Source of the DNA: Methylobacterium gnaphalii
GTDB lineage: Bacteria > Pseudomonadota > Alphaproteobacteria > Rhizobiales > Beijerinckiaceae
Length of the DNA stretch: 34,216 nucleotides
Assembly: GCF_007992215.1 (NCBI RefSeq)
Contig: NZ_BJZV01000030.1
Location: forward strand, 1-34,216
Direction of reading: 5' to 3'
Shown: piece by piece, positions 33,165 to 34,216 of the stretch
Position numbering within the stretch: position 1 is the stretch's first letter
Layout: each line of letters starts with the position of its first letter
Notes under the pieces: generated by a model
The model's input: only the letters and a program-made list of their open reading frames with translations
Database searches by the model: none
What the model was told of the DNA's origin: nothing
Made by a program: the position numbers and the translations under genes

Positions 33165-33425
33165 TCAGTGCTTTGGTTTGGCGCCGGGAGATTTACTTGA
33201 GCGCGCGTCCTTCGCACCCGTGCTGTTCGAGGTGCCGGAAGCGCTGGTGCCGGACGTGGCCGAGCCGCTGGCTTTCGGTCCCGGTGACTGACCGGAGCCG
33301 GCGTCATTGGGGCCAGTGCTGTTCGACGTTCAGGAATTGCTGGTACTGGGCGCGCCTACGCCCTCGGCCGCAAAGGCCGCTGAGCCCAGCAGGGTGCTGA
33401 CAATGGCAATGGGTATCAGCTTCAT
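33165..33425 (-). pseudogene. Ser/Gly/Thr-rich secreted protein, one nonsense codon
   Basis: From ATG 33425 a signal peptide (KLIPIAIVSTLLGSAAFAAE) leads into a low-complexity mature chain. The frame stops at TGA 33330-33332 after GAPSTSNS and then continues in frame as TSNSTGPNDAGSGQSPGPKA and SGTSASGTSNSTGAKDARSS to the true stop at 33165. The repeat SGTSNSTG later in the protein shows that the stop sits where Gly (GGA) would be expected, so one base change explains it. Intact length would be 86 residues. It resembles small exported repeat proteins such as the broken one at 11686. Confidence 0.82.
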
Positions 33426-33539
33426 GGAAGCCATCCTCCCGGTACGACTCGGACAACGGCAGCCTCCCGAACGCAGTTCCGGCTGATCCTGGTTCAGCAG
33501 TATCTGGAACCGTCTGGTGGGCTCTGGCGTAGCTGTTTT

Positions 33540-33989
33540 ATGACAGCCTCACGCGCCTTTACCGCCTTTGCAGGCAAGATCTCCAAATGGGCGGGCCATC
33601 CGTTAGCATTTGCCTTGGGTATGGCCGTTGTCATCATCTGGGCCGCCTGTGGTCCGGTGTTCGGTTACTCTGAAACCTGGCAGCTGGTCATCAACACAGG
33701 CACCACCATCGTGACGTTCCTGATGGTATTCCTCATCCAGAACTCTCAAAACCGGGACGGCGCCGCGATCCAGGCGATGCTCGATGAGCTAATCCGCGCC
33801 AGTGCGGCGCAAAATCGCTACATCGGCGTCGAGCATCTGACTGAGGAGGAGCTGGACGAGTTGCGGCGGCGGTGTGAGACACGCGCAAAGGCGGAGCGCC
33901 TCGATGATGCGATGGACGCGGCTGATCGCGCTGAAGCTCAGGCCAAAGCGCGTGCAAAGAAAGCTGCGGAACGGGTGAGTGGCCTGTAG
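33540..33989 (+). CDS. low-affinity iron permease family protein
   Basis: A 149-residue inner-membrane protein. Two transmembrane helices (HPLAFALGMAVVIIWAACGP and INTGTTIVTFLMVFLIQNSQ) carry the family's conserved TGT..TFLMVFLIQN.QNRD signature. A helical cytoplasmic tail (AMLDELIRASAAQNRYIGVE, then coiled coil) follows. The family is named after yeast Fet4, but the bacterial members have only this short module and their transport role is unproven. ATG 33540 is the first start. The stop lies about 10 nt from the 3' end of the IS5 transposase gene, so the last residues could be affected by the insertion. Confidence 0.85.
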   Translation: MTASRAFTAFAGKISKWAGHPLAFALGMAVVIIWAACGPVFGYSETWQLVINTGTTIVTFLMVFLIQNSQNRDGAAIQAMLDELIRASAAQNRYIGVEHLTEEELDELRRRCETRAKAERLDDAMDAADRAEAQAKARAKKAAERVSGL

Positions 33990-33998
33990 GTCGCGGGC

Positions 33999-34216
33999 TC
34001 ATAAAGCTCCTAGCCAGACCCGCAGGGCTGCGAGCTTGGCGCTGGCCAGGAAGTTGTCGGGATCCTTGTCGTAGCGCATGGCGATGGCCCGGAAGTGCTT
34101 GATCTTGTTGAAGAAGCGCTCGACCAGGTTGCGGTCCTTGTACAGGAACGGGCTGAAGGCCGGCACCCGCTTGCGGTTGGGCATCGGCTTCACATTCGCC
34201 CACGCCCCCTGCTCGG
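33999..34216 (-). mobile_element. IS5-family (IS427-group) transposase, 3' part, runs off the window
   Basis: The minus-strand frame is open from the window edge to TGA at 33999-34001. It encodes the C-terminal part of an IS5-family DDE transposase: GAWANVKPMPNRKRVPAFSP, then YKDRNLVERFFNKIKHFRAI and ATRYDK-like AMRYDKDPDNFLASAKLAAL. The catalytic Glu of the DDE triad is in LVERFFNKIK. The upstream part lies beyond the window, so completeness cannot be judged. It is convergent with the iron permease family gene. Confidence 0.88.

Noticed and set aside
3222..33425. recoding of TAG/TGA as sense codons
   Set aside because: TAG and TGA end many intact genes here, and both occur as lesions beside true frameshifts, so a changed code is unlikely. 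Local read-through is not excluded.
1..34216. CRISPR arrays, tRNA or rRNA genes, phage attachment sites
   Set aside because: I looked for regular repeats, tRNA cloverleaf ends and integrase genes and saw none.

Overview
The window is high-GC DNA from an alphaproteobacterium. Gene content, small secreted proteins, GC-rich codon use and IS types suggest a Hyphomicrobiales member, most likely Methylobacterium-like. That placement is an impression from the sequence, not a database match. Coding density is moderate. I see no tRNA, rRNA or CRISPR array.

Layout. (1) 0-3.2 kb: a NarL-type two-component pair on the minus strand, divergent from a Tat-exported metallo-beta-lactamase-fold hydrolase. (2) 3.15-4.3 kb: a complete IS630-family element inserted at a CTAG site; its transposase carries an amber stop. 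(3) 4.4-7.3 kb: a TetR regulator divergent from a glutathione S-transferase and a tautomerase, with two matching palindromic operators between them; then a PIMT-like methyltransferase. (4) 7.5-10.25 kb: a carboxymuconolactone-decarboxylase-like protein and an MFS transporter, divergent from a LysR regulator. (5) 10.5-12.6 kb: short hypothetical genes, several damaged. (6) 12.7-17.4 kb: a Kup potassium transporter, a DedA protein, a gene remnant and a methyl-accepting chemotaxis protein. (7) 17.4-18.2 kb: a long non-coding stretch that becomes very AT-rich. (8) 18.2-30.2 kb: a signalling and iron region with two paralogous membrane histidine kinases, an EfeM/EfeO-like protein with an EfeB-like Dyp peroxidase, a receiver-DUF3369-kinase hybrid divergent from an OmpR-type regulator, and a kinase followed 6 nt later by a DppA-like binding protein. 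(9) 30.2-34.2 kb: a DUF992-like protein, an IS3 remnant, an outer-membrane protein, three consecutive small genes all broken by in-frame stops, a low-affinity iron permease family protein, and the end of an IS5-family element.

Two themes stand out. First, many small genes, but none of the large ones, are broken by single nonsense or frameshift changes. This looks like ongoing decay of accessory genes; sequence error must be excluded for the indels. Second, the 18-30 kb block packs three kinases, a response regulator, an unaccompanied peptide/heme-type binding protein and EfeM-EfeB into 12 kb. It may be one iron- or heme-linked phosphorelay, and it is the best candidate here for an undescribed system.
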